This document shows positions 1 through 7,197 of a stretch of 9,418 bases of DNA, one piece after another. Origin of the DNA: Candidatus Dormiibacterota bacterium (GTDB taxonomy: Bacteria > Chloroflexota > Dormibacteria > Aeolococcales > Bog-877); the NCBI GenBank assembly GCA_003132265.1, contig PKXE01000057.1:1-9418 (forward strand), read 5' to 3'. Positions within the stretch are counted from its first letter, which is position 1; every line of letters starts with the position of its first letter. The notes below the pieces were generated by a model that did not search any database, was not told the DNA's origin, and saw only the letters and a list, made by a program, of their open reading frames with translations. A program made the translations under genes and the position numbers.

Positions 1-14
1 CTGCCGGATTGGCT

Positions 15-41
15 TTGGCGATAGGCGGGGTCCGCTATGAT
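15..41 (+). promoter_or_regulatory. Probable sigma-70-type promoter for the parA gene pair
   Basis: TATGAT at 36-41 matches the -10 consensus at five of six positions and stands out in a GC-rich background. A TTGGCG at 15-20 is a plausible -35 element, although the 15-base spacer is shorter than ideal; reading TTTGGC at 14-19 gives 16 bases. Transcription would start near 48, leaving a leader of about 60 bases before the GTG at 107. Assigned from sequence match only. Confidence 0.5.
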
Positions 42-106
42 ACCGGCTCAGTGCGGCGCATCTGTTCGACAGGATTCTCCACCCCCGCTCCGGCTCAGGT
101 CGATCT

Positions 107-940
107 GTGACGCGGGTCATCGCCATCGCCAACCAGAAGGGCGGCGTGGGCAAGACCACCACCGCAGTCAACCTGGCCGCCGCCCTCGCCGAGGCAGGCG
201 CCCGGGTGCTGGCCGTCGACCTCGATCCCCAGGGCCACCTGACCATCAACATGGGCGTGCGCCGGCCAGATGAGCTGGAGGTGACCGTCTACAACATCCT
301 CACCGAACCGGGCACCACCGCCGCCGAAGCCCGGCTGCGCTCGGAGCCGATCGGTCTGGACTTCCTGCCCTCCAACATCGACCTCTCGGGCGCGGAGCTG
401 CAGCTCGTCACCGAGTTTGGCCGGGAGTCGGTGCTCCAGGAGAAGCTCACCCCCCTGCTGCCCGAGTTCGACTACGCGATCATCGACTGCCCCCCCTCGC
501 TGGGCCTCCTCTGCGTCAATGCCCTGGTGGTCGCCACCGAGGTGATCATCCCCCTCCAGTGCGAGTACTTCGGAATGAAGGGGATGCAGCAGCTCCAGAA
601 GACCATCGACCGGGTCCGGGCAAAGCTCAACCCTCAGTTGAGCATCTCCGGCATCCTGCCGACCATCTACAAGCCGCGGACCCTCCACAGCCAGGAGGTT
701 CTCGAGCTGGTCAAGGAGCGCTACGGCAGCGAGGTCTTCGACGTTCGGGTGGACGCCTCCATCCGCTTTGCCGAGACGCCGCTGGCGGGGCTCTCCATCC
801 TGCAGTACGCGCCCGAGTCGCCGGGCGCCAAGGCGTACCGCGCCCTTGCCCGCATCGTCATGGCTCAGGGTGCCGAGACGCCCGCCCCGGAGGAGGCGGC
901 GGTGCCGGCACGGCCCAAGGCGCGGGCGGGGCGCCCGTGA
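107..940 (+). CDS. parA: ParA/Soj-type ATPase (deviant Walker A partitioning ATPase)
   Basis: A 277-residue ParA/MinD-superfamily ATPase, close to the length of chromosomal Soj proteins and lacking the N-terminal DNA-binding extension of large plasmid ParAs. The deviant Walker A motif KGGVGKTT spans residues 11-18 with both signature lysines (K11, K16). The A' motif VDLDPQGH is at 37-44, with His where Asn is usual, and DCPPS at 127-131 is the Walker B region. Such ATPases dimerise on ATP, bind nucleoid DNA nonspecifically and are released when a partner stimulates hydrolysis, so they move chromosome origins, plasmids or protein cargo. Residues 254-277 form an Ala/Pro/Glu-rich tail beyond the conserved fold. 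The GTG start gives MTRVIAIANQKGG, the usual ParA opening; the ribosome binding site is weak. No ParB or parS-like repeat is visible; the next gene overlaps by one base. The family call is firm, the cargo unknown. Confidence 0.95.
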   Translation: MTRVIAIANQKGGVGKTTTAVNLAAALAEAGARVLAVDLDPQGHLTINMGVRRPDELEVTVYNILTEPGTTAAEARLRSEPIGLDFLPSNIDLSGAELQLVTEFGRESVLQEKLTPLLPEFDYAIIDCPPSLGLLCVNALVVATEVIIPLQCEYFGMKGMQQLQKTIDRVRAKLNPQLSISGILPTIYKPRTLHSQEVLELVKERYGSEVFDVRVDASIRFAETPLAGLSILQYAPESPGAKAYRALARIVMAQGAETPAPEEAAVPARPKARAGRP

Positions 941-1224
941 TGCCCGGGTTCCGCCGCGCTCAGCTGCGCGGATCGGACGAGCTGTTCCGCAGCACCGAGG
1001 AGCCCGTCCCGGCCGAGCCCTCCCTGCCGGAACCGCCGGTCCACCCGGTTCCCACGGCGCCCACCCACAACCTCCGATCGGTTCGCCTGAGCGAGGAGGA
1101 CATCCAGCTCCTGGCGGAGGCCGTCCAGCACCTCAAGTTCCCGGGAAAGCCGCCCGCTCGTCCGTCGATCGGCGACTTCGAGCGCCTCGAGGCCCTGCGG
1201 CAGAAACTGCTCCGGATCCTCTAG
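940..1224 (+). CDS. Small ParA-linked protein of unknown function, candidate ParA partner
   Basis: A 94-residue protein whose ATG shares one base with the parA stop (TGATG), which implies translational coupling and a joint role. I do not recognise a family. Residues 1-17 are basic and contain RRAQLRGSDELFR; 19-43 are a Pro/Glu-rich stretch, probably disordered; 50-66 (LSEEDIQLLAEAVQHLK) and 77-94 look helical and amphipathic. It lacks the ParB nuclease/CTP-binding motifs and is far too short for ParB. A basic N-terminus, flexible linker and helical end resemble, in architecture only, small partners that activate ParA-type ATPases such as McdB. That comparison is inference. ATG at 940 is the natural start because the frame upstream only antisenses or overlaps parA codons. 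The coding call is good, the function open. Confidence 0.8.
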   Translation: MPGFRRAQLRGSDELFRSTEEPVPAEPSLPEPPVHPVPTAPTHNLRSVRLSEEDIQLLAEAVQHLKFPGKPPARPSIGDFERLEALRQKLLRIL

Positions 1225-1341
1225 GGCACCCCTTCCCAGCCGCCTTCCCGTCACCGGCCGCGGGCACGCCCCGGTCCGGCTGGCCCCTCCCAACCGCCTC
1301 CCATCGGGGGGGCCGAGAGCTCAGTGCCCCTGCCGGTCTGC
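1225..1341. other. Intergenic spacer, nothing definite
   Basis: About 117 GC-rich bases between the parA-linked gene and the DUF503 promoter element. I find no convincing terminator with a T tract, no RNA gene and no direct repeat in it. The break, together with a -10-like element just downstream, is the reason for treating the DUF503 gene as the start of a new transcription unit. Confidence 0.4.
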
Positions 1342-1347
1342 TAGCTT
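1342..1347 (+). promoter_or_regulatory. -10-like element (TAGCTT) for a possibly leaderless DUF503 transcript
   Basis: TAGCTT fits the relaxed TANNNT -10 pattern of high-GC bacteria. Seven bases separate it from the ATG at 1355, so transcription would begin at or next to the start codon. The bases just before the ATG (GCCGGGG) are too close to act as a normal ribosome binding site, which favours leaderless translation. No good -35 element is visible, so the assignment is tentative. Confidence 0.35.
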
Positions 1348-1354
1348 GCCGGGG

Positions 1355-1642
1355 ATGGTCATCGGAACCCTCGTGATCCGCCTCCAGGTCCCGGGGAGCG
1401 AATCTCTCAAGGACAAACGGCAGGTGGTGCGCTCGCTGGTCGCCCGCGTTCGCCGCACCTTCGAGGTCGCGATCGCCGAGGTGGGCGACCAGGACCTCTG
1501 GCAGGCGGTGGAGCTGGGGGTGGCCTGCGTCTCCAACGACGCCCGCCACGCCGACGAGGTCTGCCAGAAGGTGCTCAATTTCGTCGGCGACGACGGGGAG
1601 GCGCTCCTCGTCGACTCCAGGTTCGAGATCGTACGCCTGTGA
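1355..1642 (+). CDS. DUF503 family protein (YlxP-like)
   Basis: A 95-residue protein matching the DUF503/YlxP family in length and pattern: a first beta strand MVIGTLVIRLQVPG, the family hallmark SLKDKR at 17-22, an amphipathic helix, then AEVGDQDLWQ at 41-50 and VSND at 59-62. YlxP-type proteins form a small ferredoxin-like fold; the molecular role is not established, though the gene is often found between infB and rbfA, hinting at ribosome or translation work. Here infB and rbfA are absent, and a transporter follows with a four-base overlap. I chose ATG 1355 rather than the TTG at 1346 because family members begin with M-V/I-I-G and because the -10-like element overlaps the TTG. Family assignment is firm; function is not. 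Confidence 0.88.
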   Translation: MVIGTLVIRLQVPGSESLKDKRQVVRSLVARVRRTFEVAIAEVGDQDLWQAVELGVACVSNDARHADEVCQKVLNFVGDDGEALLVDSRFEIVRL

Positions 1643-3078
1643 ACACGGGACCCGGTGCGGCCCGGAGGCTGACCCTCGCCGGCCCGGCAGGCCGCTGGCT
1701 CCTGGTCGCGACCGTGCTCGGTTCGGGGATGGCCCTCCTCGACACGACGATGGTCATCGTCGCCCTTCCCGCCATCGGTCGCACCCTGGGCGGAGGCCTC
1801 TCCACGCAGCAATGGGTGCTCGACGCCTACCTGATCACGCTCGCCGGGTTGGTGCTCCTGGGTGGCGCCCTGGGTGATGTGGCGGGCCACGGCCGGGTCT
1901 TCCTGACCGGCGCGGTGGCGTTCGGGGTGACCTCCGCCATCTGTGGAGTCGCTCCGAGCGGAGCCGTCCTGATCGTCGCCCGCCTGTTTCAGGGAGCGGC
2001 GGCCAGCCTCCTGGTTCCCGGGGCACTCGCACTCGTCTCGACGAGCTTCTCCGGCGAGGAGCGGGGACGGGCCATCGGGGCCTGGTCGGGGATCTCCGGC
2101 CTCGCCACCGTCATCGGCCCGCTCCTCGGGGGACTGCTCGTGGACCACGCCGGCTGGAGATGGGTCTTCCTCATCAACATCCCGCTGGCGGCCGCCGCGG
2201 TCGCCGCCGCACTCCGCCACCTCCCCCACGAGGTCAGGTCCACGACGCTCACGGCGGACCTGGACCTGGGCGGTGCCCTGACCGCGACTGCCGGCCTGGG
2301 GTTGGTCGCCTGTGGCCTGATCGAGGCCCACCACATCGGAGCGGCGCTCACGGTCGGCGCGCTGGTCCTCGGCCTCGCGCTGCTCGTCGCCTTCGGGGTC
2401 ATCGAGTCCCGCCGAGAGCGGCCTCTGCTGCCGCTCTCGCTCTTTGCCCTCCGGGGGTATGCGGTGGCCAACCTGACCACCCTCCTCGTCTACGGCGCCC
2501 TGAGCGCCGCCCTCTTCCTGGTGGTTCTCGAGTTGCAGCAGGTGACCGGCTACAGCGCCCTGGCCTCCGGAGCGGCGATCTTCCCCATCACGCTGCTGCT
2601 GTTTCTCCTCTCCCCGCGACTGGGAGGGCTGGTCAGCAAGATGGGCACCCGCCGGCCGGTCACCCTGGGACCGATCGTCGCCGCGCTCGGTCTGCTGCTC
2701 TTCCTCAGGGTGTCGGCTCCGGCCTCCTACCTGACGGTGGTGCTCCCCGCCGCCGTGGTCTTCGGCGCAGGCCTCGCCCTCACCGCCGCGCCGCTCACCA
2801 CCGCCCTGCTGGGAGCGGTGCCCTCGACGCGTGCGGGGATCGCCTCCGGTGTCAACAACGCGGTCACGCGGGTGGCGGGTCTCATCGCGGTGGCCGCCGT
2901 GCCCCTCGCGGCCGGGCTCTCCGGGGCGGCCGACGCGGGGGGAAACGGGTTCACCAGCGGTTTCCACCACGCCATGCTGATCTCCGCCGTCCTCTGCCTC
3001 CTGGGCGGAGCGGTCTCCTTCGTGGGCCTCCGGCCACCCCGGCACCCCGCACCGGCGAGCGAAGCGGCACCCGAGTGA
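1639..3078 (+). CDS. MFS transporter, DHA2-like (14-helix drug:H+ antiporter type)
   Basis: A 479-residue hydrophobic protein of the major facilitator superfamily, likely a proton-driven exporter in the cytoplasmic membrane. Family signatures appear in order: LDTTMVIVALP at 34-44 in the first helix, GALGDVAGHGR at 76-86 as motif A (degenerate, lacking the usual DRxGRR), RLFQG at 115-119, GPLLGG at 160-165 (motif C of antiporters), and WRWVFLINIP at 173-182, typical of DHA2/EmrB-like proteins. Length and the many hydrophobic stretches fit 14 helices. A second-half motif resembling RxGxR occurs around the conserved MGTRRPVTLG. The GTG start overlaps the DUF503 stop (GTGA), so translation is probably coupled. 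The substrate cannot be read from sequence; multidrug or metabolite export is the family expectation. No adjacent regulator is present to suggest an inducer. Confidence 0.9.
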   Translation: MNTGPGAARRLTLAGPAGRWLLVATVLGSGMALLDTTMVIVALPAIGRTLGGGLSTQQWVLDAYLITLAGLVLLGGALGDVAGHGRVFLTGAVAFGVTSAICGVAPSGAVLIVARLFQGAAASLLVPGALALVSTSFSGEERGRAIGAWSGISGLATVIGPLLGGLLVDHAGWRWVFLINIPLAAAAVAAALRHLPHEVRSTTLTADLDLGGALTATAGLGLVACGLIEAHHIGAALTVGALVLGLALLVAFGVIESRRERPLLPLSLFALRGYAVANLTTLLVYGALSAALFLVVLELQQVTGYSALASGAAIFPITLLLFLLSPRLGGLVSKMGTRRPVTLGPIVAALGLLLFLRVSAPASYLTVVLPAAVVFGAGLALTAAPLTTALLGAVPSTRAGIASGVNNAVTRVAGLIAVAAVPLAAGLSGAADAGGNGFTSGFHHAMLISAVLCLLGGAVSFVGLRPPRHPAPASEAAPE

Positions 3079-3083
3079 CCGTC

Positions 3084-3089
3084 GGAGGG
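3084..3089 (+). promoter_or_regulatory. Shine-Dalgarno site (GGAGGG) deciding the helicase start
   Basis: GGAGGG lies three bases before ATG 3093 and points to that ATG as the start. The alternative GTG at 3075, which overlaps the transporter stop and would add six residues, has no comparable site. The spacing is somewhat short, so coupled initiation from 3075 cannot be excluded. Confidence 0.55.
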
Positions 3090-3092
3090 AAA

Positions 3093-5522
3093 ATGCCGGC
3101 GCCGGACCCCAGCCCGGCAACCCTGGCGGCAGCCTTCAGCGCCCACGTGGGCCTCACCCTCGATCCCTTCCAGCTCGAGGCGATCGAGAAGCTGGAACGC
3201 TCGCGGGGTGTGCTGGTCAGCGCCCCCACGTCGAGCGGCAAGACGCTCATCGCCGAATACGCGATCTGGCGCTGCCTGGCCGCGCCGGCAAGCCTCCGCA
3301 AGGATGCGGACGCGCCCCACCGGGTGATCTACACCACCCCACTGAAGGCACTCTCCAACCAGAAGTTCCGCGATCTCGGGGCGCGGTATGGCGAGCAGAA
3401 CGTCGGCCTGGTCACCGGCGAGCACACGGTCAATGAGTCCGCCTCGGTGGTGGTGATGACGACCGAGATCCTCCGCAACATCCTCTACGACGAGCCGGAG
3501 CGTGTCGCCACCGTCGGCGACCTCATCCTCGACGAGGTCCATTACATCGACGACTACCCACGGGGCACGGTGTGGGAGGAGGTGATCATCGAGGCTCCGC
3601 ACCACATCCGGATCACCGGCCTCTCCGCAACCATCAGCAACGTCGACGAGGTGGCGGCCTGGATGAGCGGCTTGCGGGGCGGCATCGAGGTGGTGACCCA
3701 GACCGAGCGCCCAGTCGCTCTCGAGCTGTGGCTCTGCCTCGACAACCAGCTCTGGCCACTCTTCGATGAGCGCGGCCAGGTGGCCCGCAGGACCCTGGAG
3801 CAAGCCCAGAACCTGAGCGTCGGCGACCTACGCCTGCGCTACGCGCGCCGCGCCCCGGAGAACGACCTGCTCCAGGTCATCGATCGCCTGCGCGCCAACG
3901 GGATGCTGCCGGCGATCTACTTCATCTTCTCCCGCCGCGGCTGCCGTGAGGCGCTCTCCCGCTGCGCGGTGCACGGACTCGACCTCACCGAGCCTGCCGA
4001 GAAGTCGGCCGTCGACACCGAGATGGCGCGTCGCATCCAGGGCATCGCGGACGACGACGAGCGGCGGGTGTTCGTCGACGCCATCGACACCAAGCTGCTC
4101 CGCCGCGGGATCGCCATGCACCACGCGGGCATGCTCCCGTACGCGAAGGAGACTGTTGAGACCCTCTTTCAGCGGGGGCTGATCAAGGTCGTGTTCGCCA
4201 CCGAAACCCTTTCGCTTGGCTTGAACATGCCGGCCCGAGCCTGTGTCGTCTCCTCTTTCACCAAGTTCGACGGCACCGGGTTTCATGCGCTGACCTCGAC
4301 GGAGCTGACCCAGCTGATGGGGCGGGCCGGACGACGCGGCATCGACACCCTGGGGCACGGCGTCATCCTCAAGGAGTCGGACGTCGATGTCCGCGACATC
4401 TATGACGCCGCCATCGGCGGTGAGATGAGCGTCGAATCGAAGTTCGCGCCCACCTATACGATGGTTCTCGCACTGCTCAAGACGCGCACCCTGGAGCGAG
4501 CCGAGGAGCTGCTCGACCGATCCTTCGGGCAGTACCAGGCCCTGCAGCGGAGCGAGCACTGGGTGCACCGCAAGTCCAACCTTGAGGAGCTGCGCGTCGA
4601 TCTGGGCCGGCGGGCCTTCCGCCATCCCAGGCAGGCGTGCACCGAGACGACCCTCACCCGTCATCTGCGTGTAGCCGCCCAGGTGGAGGTCATGGAGACG
4701 GAGGTGCGGCGCACCCAGCGCCAGCACTGGCGGGACAGCCGGGCGGGACGCTACGGAGGCCGGGCCGCCGACCCCGGGGGAAAGTTCGAGACGATGCGGC
4801 GCTCGCTGAAGGGGACGCGTGCGCGGCTCGAGGAGAGTCCCTGCACAGGCTGCCCCTACCTGAGCGAGCATCGCAGTCACCGGAGGGAGAGCGAAGAGGT
4901 CGAGGAGACGCTCCGGCACGGCGAGGAGGAGCTGCGCTCTGCGCGTGGCCGCTACCGTCGCGAGTTCCGGGCACTGCGCGGGGTGCTCCGGGAGGGCGGC
5001 TTCCTCGAGAACGACCGGCCGACCGAGCTGGGCCTGCTGGCCGAGGCGCTCTTCGGTGAGAGCGCGCTGCTGGTCGCCGACGCGGTCCGAGCTGGCTGGC
5101 TGGAGGAGCTGACCCCGCCCGAGCTGGTGGGCACGCTCACCATGCTGGTGGCCGAGGACAGGGGACGGGAGCGACCCCAACCCGCCCGTCGCCAGTGGCC
5201 AAGCCGCGGCGTCGAGCGGGGATACCGGCTGCTGCGCACCGATCTTCAGCGGCTCGCCGCGATCGAGGAGCACCATGGTGTCGCCACCCTCCGGCCGCTC
5301 TCCTTCGACTTCGTCGCGGCCGCGTACCAATGGGCCTCCGGGGTGGCGCTCGCCGAGATCGACGTCCCCCCGGGCGCCGACGTCGGAGACGTCGTGAAGG
5401 TGGTCAAGAACCTCTACTCCCTGCTGCGCCAGATGGAGCAGGCTCTGCGCGTGCACCCGTTCGCGCCCCGGGTCCGGCGGGCTCGCGAGGCAGTCGAGCG
5501 CGAGATGATCCGCCGGATCTGA
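3093..5522 (+). CDS. helY: Ski2-like DExH-box RNA helicase, HelY/Mtr4 type
   Basis: An 809-residue superfamily 2 helicase. Motifs in order: F26-Q27, motif I APTSSGKT (44-51), Ia TTPLKALSNQKF (81-92), TGE (108-110), motif II DEVH (147-150), motif III SAT (178-180), motif IV region IYFIFSRRGC (275-284), MHHAGMLP (342-349), motif V FATETLSLGLNMPA (368-381) and motif VI QLMGRAGRRG (407-416). DEVH with HHAG and MGRAGRRG marks the Ski2/Mtr4/HelY group, ATP-dependent RNA helicases that in eukaryotes feed the exosome; bacterial HelY is poorly characterised. A helical, charged middle contains C584-x-x-C587-P, similar to a Cys pair I recall in actinobacterial HelY, and 640-805 resembles the DSHCT domain, including WASGVALAEI and GDVVKVVKNLYSLLRQM. 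It is somewhat shorter than mycobacterial HelY. The gene lies 14 bases after the transporter, probably by operon packing rather than shared function. Confidence 0.92.
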   Translation: MPAPDPSPATLAAAFSAHVGLTLDPFQLEAIEKLERSRGVLVSAPTSSGKTLIAEYAIWRCLAAPASLRKDADAPHRVIYTTPLKALSNQKFRDLGARYGEQNVGLVTGEHTVNESASVVVMTTEILRNILYDEPERVATVGDLILDEVHYIDDYPRGTVWEEVIIEAPHHIRITGLSATISNVDEVAAWMSGLRGGIEVVTQTERPVALELWLCLDNQLWPLFDERGQVARRTLEQAQNLSVGDLRLRYARRAPENDLLQVIDRLRANGMLPAIYFIFSRRGCREALSRCAVHGLDLTEPAEKSAVDTEMARRIQGIADDDERRVFVDAIDTKLLRRGIAMHHAGMLPYAKETVETLFQRGLIKVVFATETLSLGLNMPARACVVSSFTKFDGTGFHALTSTELTQLMGRAGRRGIDTLGHGVILKESDVDVRDIYDAAIGGEMSVESKFAPTYTMVLALLKTRTLERAEELLDRSFGQYQALQRSEHWVHRKSNLEELRVDLGRRAFRHPRQACTETTLTRHLRVAAQVEVMETEVRRTQRQHWRDSRAGRYGGRAADPGGKFETMRRSLKGTRARLEESPCTGCPYLSEHRSHRRESEEVEETLRHGEEELRSARGRYRREFRALRGVLREGGFLENDRPTELGLLAEALFGESALLVADAVRAGWLEELTPPELVGTLTMLVAEDRGRERPQPARRQWPSRGVERGYRLLRTDLQRLAAIEEHHGVATLRPLSFDFVAAAYQWASGVALAEIDVPPGADVGDVVKVVKNLYSLLRQMEQALRVHPFAPRVRRAREAVEREMIRRI

Positions 5523-5605
5523 GGGCCGTCCAGAGCGACGCGAGTGGTTCAGGACGTGCCCGGCGCGCTGGGCCGGCGTACCGTTGGGAACACGGACCCG
5601 AGGCC

Positions 5606-6925
5606 ATGACCGACAGCGACCCCGCCGGTACCGAGGGAGAGCCCCCACCGCACCGGTTCGACCGATCCGCCTCCGGCGGCTTGGACGACGAAGCACGCCA
5701 CCCGACCCAGCGGCTTCGCCGGGTCCTGGGCGAGACCCGGGGTCAGGGTGGGGAGCAGACCGCCGGGACGGCGCCACCAGAGGAGCTGCTCGAGTTCGAA
5801 ACGCTCTCCGGGAGTGCGCCGGCCGCCCCCCAGGCCCGTTGGGCGCGGCGGATCACCCGCCGCACGGTGGTCACCGCGGTGGCCCTCGCCGCCCTGGTGG
5901 GGGCGGCGGCCGGCACCCTGGTGCTCTCACCCGGCCGGCGCCCGTCCCCGAGCACCGGTCTCGCCGCGCCCCCGGTGGCGGCGGCCCCGATCCGGCCCTC
6001 GGCCCGCGATGACGCGGCGCTGGCCTATGACCCGGCTGAGCACGCCGTCATCCTCTTCGGCGGCCTCGTCCTCGGCAACACCCAGCTCAGCACGCTCTCC
6101 GACACCTGGAGCTGGGATGGCTCGCGGTGGACCGAGCTGAATCCCCCGGCCTCGCCGCCTGGTCTCAGTGGGGCACTGCTCGGGTACGACCCCGCCACCA
6201 AGCTCCTGGTGCTGACCGGCGGCGACACCGCCAACGCGGAGGGCAGGCTCGCGGGGGCCGACGGCACCTGGACCTGGGACGGTTCGGCGTGGTCGGCGCA
6301 GCCGGACGGCGACCTCCCCGCATCGGACGTGCCCACTGACCTCGCCACCGACGACGCGACTGGGCAGCTCATCCTCGTCACCACCCGCGCCGGGTGCACG
6401 GGCGTCGACACCTGGCGATGGGGCGGTAGCGCGTGGGTCCTGCTCAATCCCGGGACCTCCCCCGCTCCGGCCGTCGAAGACGCCCTCGCCTTCGACCCCC
6501 GGTCGGACAGCCTCGAGCTCTTCCCCTCCGCAGGTGGCTGCGCCGGAGTCGAACAGGCGGTCTCCGCCTCGCCGCCGGTGTGGTCGTGGGACGGAAACAC
6601 CTGGAGCTTCGCCGCATCGCCGGGCAAGACCGAGCTGACCGGGTCGTGGGAGTTGACGACGTCGTCCGCTGGAGCGCTGGTGGTCACGTCCGAGGGCACC
6701 TACCTATGGAGTGGCGGGAGCGGCGGGCGATGGAGCCAGGTCTCTTCGAGTCCTGTCGACGGGGACTCGTCGATTGCCTACGACGCCGCTGACGGGCAGG
6801 TCGTGCTCTTCAGCGGCATCTGCTCGACCTGCAATGGCAGTGCGGCTCCGGACACGTGGACCTGGGCGGGGAGCTGGACGCTCCGCGCCGCGATGAAGCC
6901 CTCGGCCCCGACGCCCAGGCCGTAG
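5606..6925 (+). CDS. Membrane-anchored kelch-repeat-like beta-propeller protein
   Basis: A 439-residue protein with three parts. Residues 1-85 are a polar, Pro/Gly/Arg-rich, probably cytoplasmic segment. RRITRR (81-86) followed by a hydrophobic helix at about 87-108 looks like a single transmembrane anchor, placing the C-terminal part outside. Residues 135-428 contain six repeats, each with a strand like YDPxxxxLVLFGG (141, 194, 248, 296, 351, 392) followed by a TWxWDGSxW strand (167, 221, 269, 325, 365, 417), which is the kelch-type signature and number expected for a closed six-bladed propeller. Blades five and six are degenerate. Four Cys are present, including CSTC at 406-409. No catalytic motif is seen, so binding of a protein or glycan is the likeliest role, by inference. 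ATG 5606 follows CCCGAGG and is the first start giving a sensible topology. Eighty-three bases separate it from the helicase. Confidence 0.82.
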   Translation: MTDSDPAGTEGEPPPHRFDRSASGGLDDEARHPTQRLRRVLGETRGQGGEQTAGTAPPEELLEFETLSGSAPAAPQARWARRITRRTVVTAVALAALVGAAAGTLVLSPGRRPSPSTGLAAPPVAAAPIRPSARDDAALAYDPAEHAVILFGGLVLGNTQLSTLSDTWSWDGSRWTELNPPASPPGLSGALLGYDPATKLLVLTGGDTANAEGRLAGADGTWTWDGSAWSAQPDGDLPASDVPTDLATDDATGQLILVTTRAGCTGVDTWRWGGSAWVLLNPGTSPAPAVEDALAFDPRSDSLELFPSAGGCAGVEQAVSASPPVWSWDGNTWSFAASPGKTELTGSWELTTSSAGALVVTSEGTYLWSGGSGGRWSQVSSSPVDGDSSIAYDAADGQVVLFSGICSTCNGSAAPDTWTWAGSWTLRAAMKPSAPTPRP

Positions 6926-6931
6926 GAGGGG
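6924..6931 (+). promoter_or_regulatory. Strong ribosome binding site (AGGAGGGG)
   Basis: The run AGGAGGGG begins inside the stop codon of the propeller gene and ends three bases before GTG 6935. It is the best Shine-Dalgarno match in the window and supports the GTG start of the 85-residue protein, which would be translated from the same messenger. Confidence 0.7.
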
Positions 6932-6934
6932 CTG

Positions 6935-7192
6935 GTGGCGCTGATCGAGGTGTCTCCTCAGGGCGGCTCGGCGTTCAGCGTGCACGTTGACGGCCGGAGC
7001 TTCGCGGTGACCGTGGCAGAGGCGCTCCCGGGAGAGCTGGGTGCTCCCGACCCGGTATCGCTGGTGCGCGGCTCCTTCGAGTTCCTGCTGGAGAGGGAGC
7101 CGGCCAGCTCGATCCTTCCCCGATTTGACCTGGGCGTGATCGAGCGCTACTTCCCCGAGTGGCGCGAGGAGATGCGGCGCCGCTGGCGCTGA
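6935..7192 (+). CDS. Small conserved-looking protein of unknown function (85 residues)
   Basis: An 85-residue soluble protein with no transmembrane segment. It opens with alternating polar and hydrophobic residues consistent with two beta strands (FSVHVDGRSFAVTV, 14-27), then a helix with SFEFLLEREP at 47-56 and an ending FDLGVIERYFPEW at 65-77. The compact, well-ordered pattern, especially the SFEFLLERE...FDL..IERYFPE block, is reminiscent of small conserved hypothetical proteins in many bacteria, but I cannot name a domain. The GTG start is supported by the strong ribosome binding site just upstream and lies nine bases after the propeller stop, so the two are probably one operon. The C-terminus MRRRWR is strongly basic. 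No function is proposed. Confidence 0.75.
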   Translation: MALIEVSPQGGSAFSVHVDGRSFAVTVAEALPGELGAPDPVSLVRGSFEFLLEREPASSILPRFDLGVIERYFPEWREEMRRRWR

Positions 7193-7197
7193 CCGCA

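Noticed and set aside
95..688. 197-codon minus-strand frame opposite parA
   Set aside because: Antisense to all the conserved ParA motifs and without family-like features of its own.
940..1224. The parA-linked gene as ParB
   Set aside because: At 94 residues it is too short and lacks the ParB N-terminal GERR-type motif and helix-turn-helix region; the position beside parA alone is not enough.
2160..3092. N-terminal extension of the helicase frame through the transporter gene
   Set aside because: The extension is a frame shadow of the transporter, with Arg/Pro-rich low-complexity translation; ATG 3093 with GGAGGG is the sensible start.
1321..3120. 599-codon open frame on the minus strand opposite the transporter
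   Set aside because: It is antisense to a transporter with clear MFS motifs, its translation is low-complexity Arg/Gly/Glu-rich, and such frames are expected in GC-rich coding DNA.
5195..5605. N-terminal extension of the propeller frame into the helicase gene
   Set aside because: It overlaps the conserved DSHCT-like end of the helicase in another frame; ATG 5606 gives a normal topology.
3828..5777. 649-codon open frame on the minus strand opposite the helicase
   Set aside because: The plus strand encodes ordered SF2 helicase motifs through this stretch; the antisense translation shows no recognisable domain.
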